Below are positions 8,179 to 17,219 of a DNA stretch of 64,000 nt, piece after piece. The notes under the pieces are model-generated. The model was not told where the DNA came from. It did not search any database and was given only the letters and a program-made list of their open reading frames with translations. Position numbers and translations under genes: made by a program. Every line of letters starts with the position of its first letter. The stretch's first letter is position 1. The stretch is from RHLJ01 sp965242845 (GTDB lineage: Bacteria > Bacteroidota > Rhodothermia > Balneolales > Balneolaceae): positions 310,001 to 374,000 of the forward strand of contig CBDETC010000003.1 of NCBI GenBank assembly GCA_965242845.1, read 5' to 3'.

Positions 8179-8399
8179 ATTAGCTCTCAATTTTATATAA
8201 ATACTTCTGTAAATCTTTTAATACTACAATTCTCCATCTCGATGATGTTAAGAACGCTGCCTTTTTAAAAATTCTATTGACTCAAATTCTTAAGATCGAT
8301 TAAGAGTATTCAGTTTTTAAAATTCATCAAATAAAACCTATTTCTTAAATAAAATAATATATTGTCGTTTGTATATAATGTTTAAGGGTAGATATATAA

Positions 8400-8651
8400 A
8401 TGGAAATAAAATTCGTCAAACGGTCAGTAGTAAAATCCTCCAAAAAAAGAGCGTCAAAATTCCGTCCATTATTTGAAGCTATCGAAAAGCTAAAGCCAGG
8501 TGGACAAGCAGTAGAAGTATCTTTCACATCCGAAAAAGATCTCAACTCAATGCGCACGGCAGTGTATCAATTTTGCAGGCAAAAGAGCTTCAATGTGAGA
8601 AGTAAAAAAGACGCAGTGAATAAAAAAATTTACTACTACCGCGATAAGTAA
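8400..8651 (+). CDS. Small basic protein of unknown function
   Basis: 83 residues, strongly basic (many K/R, C-terminus YYYRDK), with no signal peptide or membrane span. The pattern F-R-P-L-F-E-A-I-E-K-L-K-P-G-G followed by alternating strand/helix segments and a final R-S-K-K-D resembles small phage- or plasmid-type nucleic-acid-binding proteins, but I cannot name a family. It has an AT-rich upstream region and its own stop, and is followed 91 bp later by egtB. It is a genuine candidate because no competing frame exists there. Confidence 0.6.
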   Translation: MEIKFVKRSVVKSSKKRASKFRPLFEAIEKLKPGGQAVEVSFTSEKDLNSMRTAVYQFCRQKSFNVRSKKDAVNKKIYYYRDK

Positions 8652-8742
8652 AGCCAAAGAGGTACAAGAGGGAATAATTTGTTGTAAATAGGATTTTTCC
8701 TTTCCATGTCATTCGGTACATTCTGAAAAAAATAAACATCGA

Positions 8743-10020
8743 ATGAGTGTTACCGAAGTAGATCTTCCCCAGAGATTAGAAAAAGCGCGAGTATTAGAAC
8801 ATTTCAAAGCAATTAGAGCTTTTTCGCATTTTCTTACTGAGCCACTTGAGCCCGAAGATTTTGTGATTCAGTCGATGGAGAACGCAAGCCCAACCAAATG
8901 GCATCTTGCACATACAAGCTGGTTTTATGAGACCTTTGTGTTGGGCAAGTATAAAGCTGGTTTTGAGAGCCTTCATCCTCAGTATGCTTACTTCTTCAAC
9001 TCATATTACTTGCAAACTGGTGTCCCATTTTCCCGAGCAAATCGTGGAATGCTTTCGCGACCCACGGTAAAAGAGGTATTTGAGTACCGAGCTTATGTTA
9101 ATGAGCAGATGGAAACATTTATTCAGCAATGTGATGAAGAAACCTGGTTACAGGTTGCTCCTGTAATTGAAATTGGTAACCATCACGAACAACAACATCA
9201 GGAGCTCATTTTAACAGATCTGAAATACTTACTGGCCCAAAACCCATTATTGCCGATTTACAGAGAACGAGTGGTCTCTGAATCTGTTCCTGCGAGTGAA
9301 TTAACATGGACAGAATTTGAAGAAGGCCTGGTAGAAATTGGGAATAAAGGAAATGAGTTCACTTACGATAATGAGCATCCTCATCACCGAACATTTGTTC
9401 AGGATTTTGAACTGGCCAATCGCCTGGTTACTAATGGAGAGTTCCTGGAGTTTATGAACGATGGAGGGTACCAGAAATCTCCCTTCTGGTTAGATGAAGG
9501 ATGGTCCAGTGTAGGCCGCGAAAGCTGGGAAGCTCCTCTCTACTGGTTTAAAAGAGATGGAGAATGGATGCAGTTCACTCTTTCCGGAGCTCGACCGGTA
9601 GACCCTAATGAGCCGGTAACGCACATCAGTTATTTTGAAGCTGATGCTTTTGCCAGGTGGAAGGGAGTTCGTTTACCAACGGAACAGGAGTGGGAGCATG
9701 CTTGTAACGGGCAAAGCATCGGAGGGAATTTTGTTGATGAAAAACACTTTCATCCCGTACCAATTAATTCAGCTAACCAGGGACTAAGCCAAATGTATGG
9801 AGATGTTTGGGAGTGGACGATGAGCAGTTATTCTCCTTATCCAAATTATAAGCCACTACCAGGTGCTTTAGGAGAGTATAATGGTAAGTTTATGGCCAAT
9901 CAGTATGTGCTAAGAGGAGGATCTTGCGCTACCTCAAAATCTCATATCCGAAAAACCTATCGCAATTTCTTCCATACTAACGCTCGATGGCAATTCAGTG
10001 GGATAAGATTAGCACGTTAA
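8743..10020 (+). CDS. egtB: Ergothioneine biosynthesis protein EgtB (sulfoxide synthase)
   Basis: Non-haem iron enzyme that joins a sulfur donor to hercynine with O2, making the sulfoxide precursor of ergothioneine. The N-terminal DinB-like domain supplies the iron ligands: H54 in KWHLAHTSW and the H-x3-H-x-E motif H148/H152/E154 (HHEQQHQEL). The C-terminal half (about 190-425) is an FGE-sulfatase fold ending in YVLRGGSC and RWQFSGIRLAR. The gene is followed directly by egtD. No egtA or egtC is in sight, so the donor could be cysteine rather than gamma-glutamylcysteine; that is inference. Confidence 0.93.
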   Translation: MSVTEVDLPQRLEKARVLEHFKAIRAFSHFLTEPLEPEDFVIQSMENASPTKWHLAHTSWFYETFVLGKYKAGFESLHPQYAYFFNSYYLQTGVPFSRANRGMLSRPTVKEVFEYRAYVNEQMETFIQQCDEETWLQVAPVIEIGNHHEQQHQELILTDLKYLLAQNPLLPIYRERVVSESVPASELTWTEFEEGLVEIGNKGNEFTYDNEHPHHRTFVQDFELANRLVTNGEFLEFMNDGGYQKSPFWLDEGWSSVGRESWEAPLYWFKRDGEWMQFTLSGARPVDPNEPVTHISYFEADAFARWKGVRLPTEQEWEHACNGQSIGGNFVDEKHFHPVPINSANQGLSQMYGDVWEWTMSSYSPYPNYKPLPGALGEYNGKFMANQYVLRGGSCATSKSHIRKTYRNFFHTNARWQFSGIRLAR

Positions 10021-10037
10021 AGAGTACTAAAAAGAAT

Positions 10038-10967
10038 ATGTCTACAAATAAGAAAACCATGCTTAAAGAAATTATGCATGGTATGAACCAAACACCCAAA
10101 GCCCTGCCTAGTAAATATTTTTATGATGAAGCTGGGTCGCGTTTGTTTGATGAGATTACAGAACTGGAAGAATATTATCCTACAAGAACAGAGCGATTAA
10201 TCCTGGAAGAGAATGTAGATAGCATTTCTTCTGAGCTTGGTGAAAAAGTGTTGTTGATAGAACCAGGAAGTGGTAGCAGTGAGAAGACAAAAATACTGCT
10301 CTCAAGGATGGATTCGATTTGTTGCTATATCCCAATTGATATTTCGGGGGATTATCTCGGTCAGGTAGCAGAAGGTCTTAGAGAAGAGTTCCCTGAAATT
10401 GATATACAGCCACTGGCAGCTGATTACACGCACCCATTTGAATTGCCAAATATTTATTCCTCTTCAAGGAAAGTTGTCTTTTTCCCGGGTTCAACCATTG
10501 GGAATTTCAAGAAGGAAACAGTAGTACGATTTTTTGAAGTGATCGCAGATATTCTGGGAGAAGATGGAGCGATGCTTATCGGTGTAGATCTAAAAAAAGA
10601 CGTGAAGGTACTTGAAGATGCTTATAACGATGCCAGGGAAGTAACCGCCGCTTTTAACAAGAATATGCTTCGCCACTTGAACAGAGAAATTGGCACCGAT
10701 TTTGATCTGGATTCATTTGACCACAAAGCAATATGGAATGCCGAAGCAGGTCGGATTGAGATGAGACTATACGCTAATAAGGAACACCGGGTGAAAGTAA
10801 ATGGTGATAGTTTTGTCTTAGAAGAAGGAGAGTTTATTCATACCGAGAACTCACACAAATACTCTTTGGAAGAATTTGAAAACCTGGTATCTCCTTGGTT
10901 TAAGGTGAAGAAAGTTTGGACGGATGAAAACGACCTGTTCAGTGTTCAGTATCTTGAACCTGTATAG
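10038..10967 (+). CDS. egtD: L-histidine N-alpha-methyltransferase EgtD
   Basis: SAM-dependent enzyme that trimethylates histidine to hercynine, the substrate of EgtB. It opens with PKALPSKYFYDEAGSRLFDEI, followed by the SAM loop EPGSGSSEKT, FPGSTIGNF and the C-terminal segment R-I-E-M-R-L-Y, all typical of the family. The frame is open from 9987 inside egtB, but those extra residues do not match the family. ATG 10038 lies 17 bp after the egtB stop and gives 309 residues. It forms a two-gene operon with egtB. Confidence 0.93.
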   Translation: MSTNKKTMLKEIMHGMNQTPKALPSKYFYDEAGSRLFDEITELEEYYPTRTERLILEENVDSISSELGEKVLLIEPGSGSSEKTKILLSRMDSICCYIPIDISGDYLGQVAEGLREEFPEIDIQPLAADYTHPFELPNIYSSSRKVVFFPGSTIGNFKKETVVRFFEVIADILGEDGAMLIGVDLKKDVKVLEDAYNDAREVTAAFNKNMLRHLNREIGTDFDLDSFDHKAIWNAEAGRIEMRLYANKEHRVKVNGDSFVLEEGEFIHTENSHKYSLEEFENLVSPWFKVKKVWTDENDLFSVQYLEPV

Positions 10968-11000
10968 TTATTGGTTAATGGTTCTTTCTCCCAAGTTAAC

Positions 11001-11744
11001 CTACCCCTCAACACCTGCCCACTTCAAGTATAGAGCCCTTACCTCATCAATATGTTCATCAATGGTATCAAGTTCCCAATTTGAAGTATCTATTGGTGGA
11101 TGAAAATGGGTAGTTAAAGTGCCACTTTTAGACATGATAGAACCACCGATACTAAGCTCATTATTTCCCTCAAAATAGATCGGGATAATAGGGTAGCCCA
11201 AATCAATAGCCATTCTGAAAGCTCCTTTCTTGAACGGACCAATCACTCCTTCGTGCTTTCGGGAACCTTCCGGGGCGATCATTACTGAACGTTTATTCTT
11301 TTTTAAATGGTCATAGGTTTTTTGAAGGGTGGCTACAGCTTTTTCACTATCCTGGCGTTTAATAAATACCTGCCCGGTTAGCCTCCCCATAATGAAAAAA
11401 ATGGGGAAGTATTGAAGCTCCCATTTAGCAACGAATCGTAACTTTGGAATACCGAGAGCCATCAAAGTAAGTATATCAAGAGTAGAACTGTGGTTGATGA
11501 TATACATGGCGGGCTGAGTAAATCTTGGGCCATGATATTCTCTTTTATAGTCTATCCCAATCACTTTCATTACGGGAATAGCAATAGCAGGAGCAAAGCG
11601 TTGTACAGCTAAATCCCCAAGTCTTCCTCCCATAAATAACACGAGTATAAATGAGATAGGAATGACGAGAATAAAAAGTAGCGTAAAGAAAATTATTCCA
11701 ACTATGCTCCGAACGTATTCAATAAACCTGATAGACATACCCAT
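11001..11744 (-). CDS. plsC: 1-acyl-sn-glycerol-3-phosphate acyltransferase
   Basis: Inner-membrane lysophosphatidate acyltransferase of phospholipid synthesis. It has an N-terminal hydrophobic segment (about 10-38) and then the catalytic H-x4-D motif NHSSTLD. Substrate-binding blocks are VFIKRQD and APEGSRKHEG, and a late IPIYFEGNNE block follows. 247 residues is normal for PlsC. A second in-frame ATG lies two codons downstream. It is convergent with egtD and upstream genes run on the same strand. Confidence 0.9.
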   Translation of the reverse strand: MGMSIRFIEYVRSIVGIIFFTLLFILVIPISFILVLFMGGRLGDLAVQRFAPAIAIPVMKVIGIDYKREYHGPRFTQPAMYIINHSSTLDILTLMALGIPKLRFVAKWELQYFPIFFIMGRLTGQVFIKRQDSEKAVATLQKTYDHLKKNKRSVMIAPEGSRKHEGVIGPFKKGAFRMAIDLGYPIIPIYFEGNNELSIGGSIMSKSGTLTTHFHPPIDTSNWELDTIDEHIDEVRALYLKWAGVEG

Positions 11745-11785
11745 TAAAAGAAGGTGTACATATCACGAACAAAAGCCAAGTTTTT

Positions 11786-12148
11786 TTACCGAAAGGCATC
11801 CGGAATATGCTCGATAATCACAGGCTGATTTTTTTGTTTAAGTATGCTGATTATATCGAAACGGAGAGGTGATTCATGTAACTCTTTTTCCGAAATCCAG
11901 GCTTCTGCCGCTTTAAACACATGTTCAACTTTTGCTTGTGTCACCTGTTCAATTGGATGGCCAAACCTGGTTGAAGAGCGCATTTTAACTTCCAGAAATA
12001 CAATACTGGAGCCGTCACGAGCAATGATATCAATCTCTGAATGACCCGAATAATAATTCCTTTCCAGGATTTCCCACCCTTTATTTTGTAGATATTCGCA
12101 AGCTAAGTCTTCTGCCTTATTTCCAATATGGCGGTGGGAATCAGTCAC
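11786..12148 (-). CDS. YraN/UPF0102 family predicted endonuclease
   Basis: 120-residue protein of the UPF0102 family, which has a restriction-endonuclease-like fold. It shows the family signatures G-x-x-A-E-D-L-A near the start, ERNY ... GHSEIDIIARD, and FLEVKMRSSTRFGHP. E-I-D and E-V-K are the putative metal-binding residues. It starts with GTG, 8 bp inside the end of the regulator gene, so the two are translationally coupled. The cellular role of the family is unsettled. Confidence 0.88.
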   Translation of the reverse strand: MTDSHRHIGNKAEDLACEYLQNKGWEILERNYYSGHSEIDIIARDGSSIVFLEVKMRSSTRFGHPIEQVTQAKVEHVFKAAEAWISEKELHESPLRFDIISILKQKNQPVIIEHIPDAFR

Positions 12149-12719
12149 CCGGGTTAATTTTCTCTTTTATTGACTCTTTAACCTCTACCAGTTTGACCAG
12201 CTGTTTGAGGAACCCAAGGTTTTTCTTGTTGATATAAGGGAGTAGAGCGCTAGTGAATCGTTCAAACATTTCAAGGAAGTCGTTGTAGTTCTCTATTCGC
12301 TGTTTGAACTCACGGCTTTCCTCGTCATTTAAGCCACCAGCTTCCAGGGTTTTAATACATTCCTTAAGTTCAGCTCTGATAGGGGCGATTTCTTGTTGCT
12401 GTCTTTCTCTAATGATTGTGGAAACGATCTTCCAAACATCTGTTTCTGCTGAGTAGTAATCTTTTCGATCTCCCTCTACTTTTACTTTATGGATAAGCTC
12501 CCAATCCAAAAGTCGGCGCAGATTCATATTTGCATTACCACGACTGATATCCAATATCTCCATAATAGTATCGGTATCAAGTGGGTTCGATTCAGCATAA
12601 AGCAGTGCATGAATCTGGGACATTGTTTTATTGATACCCCAGGCCGAAGCCATATCGCCCCAAAGCTTAACAAATTGGTTAAGTGCTTCCTGGTAAGATG
12701 GAGAATGTGATGGATTCAT
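12141..12719 (-). CDS. GbsR/MarR-family transcriptional regulator
   Basis: 192 residues with an N-terminal winged helix-turn-helix (about 35-85: IHALLYAESNPL, ILDISRGNANMNLRRLLDWELI, KDYYSAE) and a helical C-terminal dimerisation part. The order matches the GbsR subgroup of MarR proteins, which regulates choline/glycine-betaine genes in Bacillus. In Bacteroidetes-like genomes members occur in many contexts, so the regulon here is unknown. It overlaps yraN by 8 bp. Confidence 0.82.
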   Translation of the reverse strand: MNPSHSPSYQEALNQFVKLWGDMASAWGINKTMSQIHALLYAESNPLDTDTIMEILDISRGNANMNLRRLLDWELIHKVKVEGDRKDYYSAETDVWKIVSTIIRERQQQEIAPIRAELKECIKTLEAGGLNDEESREFKQRIENYNDFLEMFERFTSALLPYINKKNLGFLKQLVKLVEVKESIKEKINPGD

Positions 12720-12731
12720 GACGGTTACAAA

Positions 12732-14468
12732 TTAATCAATAACTAGTAAGCTAGCGTTGAACCCTCCTTCAATCACTTCAAACTTAAGCGTATACGTACC
12801 TTCCTCAAAATCATGAGATCCTACAGGTGTTTGCTGCCAGTTTTGAAAGCCACCTGTATTTTGAACGTCTACATCATTACCTATAGGCAATCCATTTAAA
12901 CGAAGTCGAAATTTGCCATTACTATTCGAGGAGGCTATTCGCGCAAAAATCTCATAAGTGCCAGCAGTAGTAACATTTACTGTGTATTCCATCCATTCGC
13001 CGGTATCAATCCATCCCACATTATATTCGGCTGCCGGGTCATTACTTGACTGAATGTCTACTCCATCATTTCGGTATTCCCAGCCAACGTTCCCTTCATT
13101 CTGCATGGCATCGCTATTTACCCTTTTATATCCATTGTCAAAATGAGAAACGCCATTCATTCCAATGTCATAATTAACCAGCTCAATATTTCCGGGGATA
13201 TTCAATTCGGTATAAGGAACACTTTCTGATCCAAATGATGGGGAAAAAAGAGAAGCAACAACATCTGGACGGAAGGTATTATTTTCAATTTTAAGATCTT
13301 CGGCCATTTGGAATAGTCCCTGACGGGCCTCTTCCTGCGTTGGTCTGGGGCCTTCATTTTTCCAATAAGCCACTACTTTGTCGTAGTTGTCATTGGTAGG
13401 TGATGAAAGAGGAGAAGTTATCGTTTCGAGTTTTTTATGTGTCCACCAGTTCCATCCAATATTATTGCTTTCAGCAAGCTGTACCGTTTCATAAAACCAT
13501 CCATTAGAGTTTTCTCCGGTTTCACCTAACCAAAGCGGAGTATTATGATCTACTCGAATATTAAGCAGGTATTGGATAGTGCCCTGATCGGTTTCATTCC
13601 AGTATTTATGGAACGCATATACCATGTTGTCATCGAATGGAGGGAAAAGAAAATCGAAAGTAGTGGCAAAATAATTACCCTCAATAAAAAGAATATGGTT
13701 TGTATCGATAGCTCGAATGGCGGGTACTACCTGTCCGTAAAATCGGGCTAAGTCCTGGCTTCCATAGGGTTCTGGAGTAACAGGCTCATTCAAGATGTCG
13801 TAGCCGATAATGATGTTCTCATCTTTGTATCGGCGTGCTATTTCCTCCCAAATCTCAATGGCAATGGGCCAATACGTTTCGCTTTCTGTCCAGAATCTCG
13901 CTGTACCATCACTATCTGCAATAGCGCCATCACTTTGAGCTCCCGGAGCTGCATGCATATCCAGGATCACATCTACTCTGTGGCGTTTACACCAAACAAG
14001 CAGTTCATCAATGCGCTCAAATCCTTCATCAACAAAACTGCCGGCGTCAATATCATAAAAGAGATTATAGTGGAAAGGAATTCGAACGTGATCAACTCCC
14101 CATGATTTCATTTCTTCTATGTCTTTCTCAGTTACATAGTTGTCGCGGAAAAGCTGACTCCATTCTTCTGCACCACTTTCACCAATCAGATCAGCTACCT
14201 GTTCAAAGATTTCCGTTGCTCCCTCACCCGCCGGGTGAGTAATTCTAAACATATAACCTTCAGGGAGCAACCATCCTCCAAGGCCAAACCCCCGGATTAC
14301 TACTGCTTCTCCTTGCCGATTTAGTATTTGCTGACCATTTGTTCTAAAAAAACCCGTTTCATCAAATCCAGTGTCATCATCATCACCAGAAGCCCCAGTG
14401 CTGGACTTACAGTTACCCAGAGTAAATGCAATTAATAATAGAAAAAGCGAATAGTGTAATGCTCTCAT
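12732..14468 (-). CDS. GH5-family glycoside hydrolase lipoprotein with CBM6
   Basis: Secreted, lipid-anchored beta-glycanase. The signal peptide MRALHYSLFLLLIAFTLGNC ends at a lipobox cysteine and is followed by a Gly/Asp-rich linker. The GH5 cellulase domain (about 40-400) has VRIPFHYN, DMHAAPGAQ, the acid/base glutamate in DILNEPVTPE and the nucleophile in LWLGETGENS. A C-terminal carbohydrate-binding module of CBM6 type (about 450-578) has WIDTGEWMEYTV, TYEIFARIAS and GTYTLKFEV. The frame is open upstream to 14636, but that lysine-rich part overlaps the neighbour, and the signal peptide fixes the start at 14468. The exact glucan substrate cannot be told. Confidence 0.88.
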   Translation of the reverse strand: MRALHYSLFLLLIAFTLGNCKSSTGASGDDDDTGFDETGFFRTNGQQILNRQGEAVVIRGFGLGGWLLPEGYMFRITHPAGEGATEIFEQVADLIGESGAEEWSQLFRDNYVTEKDIEEMKSWGVDHVRIPFHYNLFYDIDAGSFVDEGFERIDELLVWCKRHRVDVILDMHAAPGAQSDGAIADSDGTARFWTESETYWPIAIEIWEEIARRYKDENIIIGYDILNEPVTPEPYGSQDLARFYGQVVPAIRAIDTNHILFIEGNYFATTFDFLFPPFDDNMVYAFHKYWNETDQGTIQYLLNIRVDHNTPLWLGETGENSNGWFYETVQLAESNNIGWNWWTHKKLETITSPLSSPTNDNYDKVVAYWKNEGPRPTQEEARQGLFQMAEDLKIENNTFRPDVVASLFSPSFGSESVPYTELNIPGNIELVNYDIGMNGVSHFDNGYKRVNSDAMQNEGNVGWEYRNDGVDIQSSNDPAAEYNVGWIDTGEWMEYTVNVTTAGTYEIFARIASSNSNGKFRLRLNGLPIGNDVDVQNTGGFQNWQQTPVGSHDFEEGTYTLKFEVIEGGFNASLLVID

Positions 14469-14523
14469 TTCAAATAGATTTCGCTCAAAATAACAAAGAG
14501 GGGGGTAAATACCACCAGTTTGA

Positions 14524-14814
14524 TCAATCTGAGCTGTCCTTTTTAGTGGTTTTTTCAGGAGAAGATGAAGAGGTATTTTTGGGAGCTTTGGTCGTTTTTT
14601 CTTCAGATGTTTTTTCCGAAGACTTTTTCTTTCCACCGTTCTTATAGTCGGTTACATACCAGCCTTCTCCTTTATAAACTACTCCACCGCCGCCGGTAAC
14701 AATGCGTCTCACATTCTGTCCGGTTGTGGGGCAGATAGTTAAGGGATCATCACTCATTTTTTGGATGATCTCAAAAGTAGTACCGTCTTCTCTTTTGTAC
14801 TCGTAAGTAGGCAT
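14524..14814 (-). CDS. FmdB-like protein lacking the zinc-ribbon cysteines
   Basis: 96 residues beginning MPTYEYKREDGTTFE, with GGGGVVYKGEGWYVTDY in the middle; both are hallmarks of FmdB/CxxC_CxxC_SSSS regulatory-type proteins. The first C-x2-C of the family is replaced by R-E-D-G, and the second C-P-x-C by CPTTG, leaving a single cysteine, so zinc binding in the usual way is impossible. The C-terminal third is a disordered K/S/T/E-rich tail. Function is unknown even for normal family members. Confidence 0.75.
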   Translation of the reverse strand: MPTYEYKREDGTTFEIIQKMSDDPLTICPTTGQNVRRIVTGGGGVVYKGEGWYVTDYKNGGKKKSSEKTSEEKTTKAPKNTSSSSPEKTTKKDSSD

Positions 14815-14886
14815 GCTGATGTGCTGATTTGAATAGTCTAAGTTTACTAAATCTAACTAAAGCTTAGATGCGAGTGCAAATTCTTC

Positions 14887-15462
14887 TTACGGCTGAAGTT
14901 TTTTTGCGCTCCACTGTTGCCCATTCTTTTCAAAAAGAGTCCGGTCATGAAATCGGGATTCATTGAACTCAAGGAATTCTATTCTGATTGGATTGATTCT
15001 AAAACCACCCCAATTTTCAGGTGTTGGAATGTTTGCTCCCCTTAGTTCATCTTTTTTTAACTCAATATTTTGAATAAGGGCATCCATATTTGTGACGGGC
15101 AGACTTTGTGAAGAGACCAGGCTCACAATTTTGGAATCAAAGTTTCTTTCGGCGAAAAACTGTCTTGCCAACCTGGCTTCCAGCGTTTCTACATCTCCCT
15201 GAATTCTTACTTGCCGTTCTGTTTCCGTCCACCAAAAAGTGAGTGCTGCTTTTGGGTTAGTTTTAAGTTCTATTCCTTTATTAGAAGTTGTTGGGCCAGT
15301 GATAATGAAGGATCCTTCAGTCACAGCTTTAAGCGACAAAAAACGAGCATTTGGATATCCATCCACTCCTACGGTGGAGAGGCAACATGCGGAAGGAATT
15401 TTGACAGAACTTTTATAGAGCTCTTCCTTGTACCACTCTTCAAACTTTGAGATTGGGTTCAT
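14887..15462 (-). CDS. pdxH: Pyridoxamine 5'-phosphate oxidase
   Basis: FMN enzyme that oxidises pyridoxine or pyridoxamine 5'-phosphate to PLP. Its 191 residues carry the family blocks PNARFLSLKAV, TSNKGIELKTNPKAALTFWW and VRIQGDVE, with P-E-N-W-G-G-F-R-I-N-P-I near the end. It overlaps the upstream aminotransferase gene by 4 bp (ATGA), so PLP synthesis is co-expressed with a PLP enzyme. Confidence 0.93.
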   Translation of the reverse strand: MNPISKFEEWYKEELYKSSVKIPSACCLSTVGVDGYPNARFLSLKAVTEGSFIITGPTTSNKGIELKTNPKAALTFWWTETERQVRIQGDVETLEARLARQFFAERNFDSKIVSLVSSQSLPVTNMDALIQNIELKKDELRGANIPTPENWGGFRINPIRIEFLEFNESRFHDRTLFEKNGQQWSAKKLQP

Positions 15463-16652
15463 GAGAGAGTAGCAAGACCTTCTTTAAACCTTTTTATAGC
15501 CTCTTTCAGTTCTTCCATAGAAGTAGCGTAGCTCATTCTCAAACCATTAGGCTCTCCAAATGCATCTCCCGGAACGCACGCCAAACCATAATCATCCAAA
15601 AGGTAGAGGCATAAATCAGTAGAGCTTTCAATTGTATCTCCATTAGGTTTTGTGGTGCCTAAGAAAGAAGAGATATCCGGGAATACGTAAAAAGCTCCAC
15701 CAGGAGTAAAACAACTAACGCCCTCAATAGCATTTAGTGAGTCTACCATAAAGTCCCGACGCTGCTTGAATTGATCACGCATTGCGTACACTTCGCTAAG
15801 GTCGGTAGTGTAGGCCGCTAAGCCAGCTGCCTGGGAAATGGAGGAAGGAGCAGAAGTTTCCTGGCTCTGAATTTTTGATACGGCTTTCACTATATCCGGA
15901 TGAGCAGCAAGATATCCTAGTCTCCAGCCTGTCATCGCAAAACCTTTAGAAAAGCCATTAACAAGGATCACGCGATCTTTTAAATCAGGAGCTACATTTA
16001 AAATACTTACATGTTCTCCTTCAAAAACGATGTATTCATAAATCTCATCAGATAATACCTGTACATCAGGATATTTACGAAGGACATCAGCGAGCTCTTC
16101 TAAATCTTCTTTGCTGTAGCAAGAACCCGTAGGGTTTGAAGGCGAGCAGAGAATAAGCAGTCTGGTTTTTTCGGTGATTGCCTCTTCTAATTGCTCAGGA
16201 GTAAGTCTAAAATCATTCTCGAAAGAAGTACGTACGGCAACGGGAGTACCTTCAGCCAGCCTGACCATCTCCGGATAAGAAACCCAATATGGAGCAGGTA
16301 TTACCACCTCATCACCGCTATTTATGGTAGCAAGTATTGCAAACCCAACCGATTGTTTGGCACCATTGGAACAAATTATCTGCGAGGGGTCATAATCCAA
16401 TCCATTATCTCTTTTAAGTTTGGCAGAAATGGCTTCGCGGAGTTCAGGTGTGCCAGGGTTCATCGTATATCCATGCTGGCCATCATGAATAGCTTTTATA
16501 GCGGCGTCACAGATATAGGAAGGTGTTTTAAAATCGGGTTCTCCTGCACTTAGAGATACAATAGATTTACCTTCTCTACGAAGTTCCTTGGCTCTTCCTG
16601 TAACCTTTAGAGTAGCTGAAGGCTGAACATTTTGCGCTCGTTGTGAGATCAT
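15459..16652 (-). CDS. Class I pyridoxal-phosphate aminotransferase (aspartate aminotransferase type)
   Basis: Fold-type I aminotransferase, most like the AspB/AatA-type bacterial aspartate aminotransferases (397 residues). It shows SLSAGEPDFKTP at the start, the substrate loop CSPSNPTGSCYS, SDEIYEYIVFEGEH and the PLP lysine in NGFSKGFAMTGWRLGY. A C-terminal arginine in LRMSYATS would bind the substrate carboxylate. It is translationally coupled to pdxH. Confidence 0.9.
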   Translation of the reverse strand: MISQRAQNVQPSATLKVTGRAKELRREGKSIVSLSAGEPDFKTPSYICDAAIKAIHDGQHGYTMNPGTPELREAISAKLKRDNGLDYDPSQIICSNGAKQSVGFAILATINSGDEVVIPAPYWVSYPEMVRLAEGTPVAVRTSFENDFRLTPEQLEEAITEKTRLLILCSPSNPTGSCYSKEDLEELADVLRKYPDVQVLSDEIYEYIVFEGEHVSILNVAPDLKDRVILVNGFSKGFAMTGWRLGYLAAHPDIVKAVSKIQSQETSAPSSISQAAGLAAYTTDLSEVYAMRDQFKQRRDFMVDSLNAIEGVSCFTPGGAFYVFPDISSFLGTTKPNGDTIESSTDLCLYLLDDYGLACVPGDAFGEPNGLRMSYATSMEELKEAIKRFKEGLATLS

Positions 16653-16722
16653 TTAATTAGAAATGGAGTTGAAGTGAATGAGAGGAAGAAAATAGACAAA
16701 AAGGAAATAAGTGAATAGAAGC

Positions 16723-17217
16723 TTATTTATTTCCGAATTTATTTTTTAATGCCTCAGCTACATTTTCAGGTACAAACGAAGATAAGTCTCCTCCCCAGTA
16801 AGCCACTTCCTTCACTAAAGATGCTGAGATAAAGGTGAAGTGCTCATCTGGCATCAGGAACACGGTGTCTACATTTGGTGCGAGGCGTTTGTTAGTAAGC
16901 GCCATTCTAAATTCATATTCAAAATCCGAAATTTGCCGAACGCCACGAATAAGTGTATTAGCTTTTAGTTTTTGAGCATGATTAACTAAGAGTCCGGTAA
17001 ACTTATCTACTTCAATATTTTTAGCCCACTCTTTTTCAGCTAAACACTCATGGATTAAAGCCAATCGTTCATCACCAGAAAAAACCGCACTTTTCTCCTT
17101 ATTCACTGCTACCGTTACAATGACCTTATCAAAAAGATTGGTTGCCCTTTCGAGTATATCTAAGTGGCCAAAAGTAATAGGATCAAAAGATCCGGGATAT
17201 AAAGCGATGTGTTGCAT
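16723..17217 (-). CDS. coaD: Phosphopantetheine adenylyltransferase
   Basis: Fourth step of CoA synthesis: 4'-phosphopantetheine plus ATP gives dephospho-CoA. The nucleotidyltransferase signature LYPGSFDPITFGHLD contains the T-x-G-H motif, followed by RGVRQISDFEYEF and the late ISASLVKEVA, all standard. 164 residues is normal. It lies 2 bp after the rsmD stop codon, an order common in bacteria. Confidence 0.95.
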   Translation of the reverse strand: MQHIALYPGSFDPITFGHLDILERATNLFDKVIVTVAVNKEKSAVFSGDERLALIHECLAEKEWAKNIEVDKFTGLLVNHAQKLKANTLIRGVRQISDFEYEFRMALTNKRLAPNVDTVFLMPDEHFTFISASLVKEVAYWGGDLSSFVPENVAEALKNKFGNK

Positions 17218-17219
17218 GG

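Noticed and set aside
9987..10037. Upstream start for egtD inside egtB
   Set aside because: The extra 17 residues are a frame-shifted read of the egtB C-terminus and do not match EgtD proteins.
10970..11000. GGTTAA ... TTAACC inverted repeat between egtD and plsC
   Set aside because: Short stem with a long loop and no T-run; not convincing as a terminator or operator.
14426..14647. Plus-strand open frame across the GH5 start and the FmdB-like gene
   Set aside because: It overlaps two well-supported minus-strand genes and has no family likeness.
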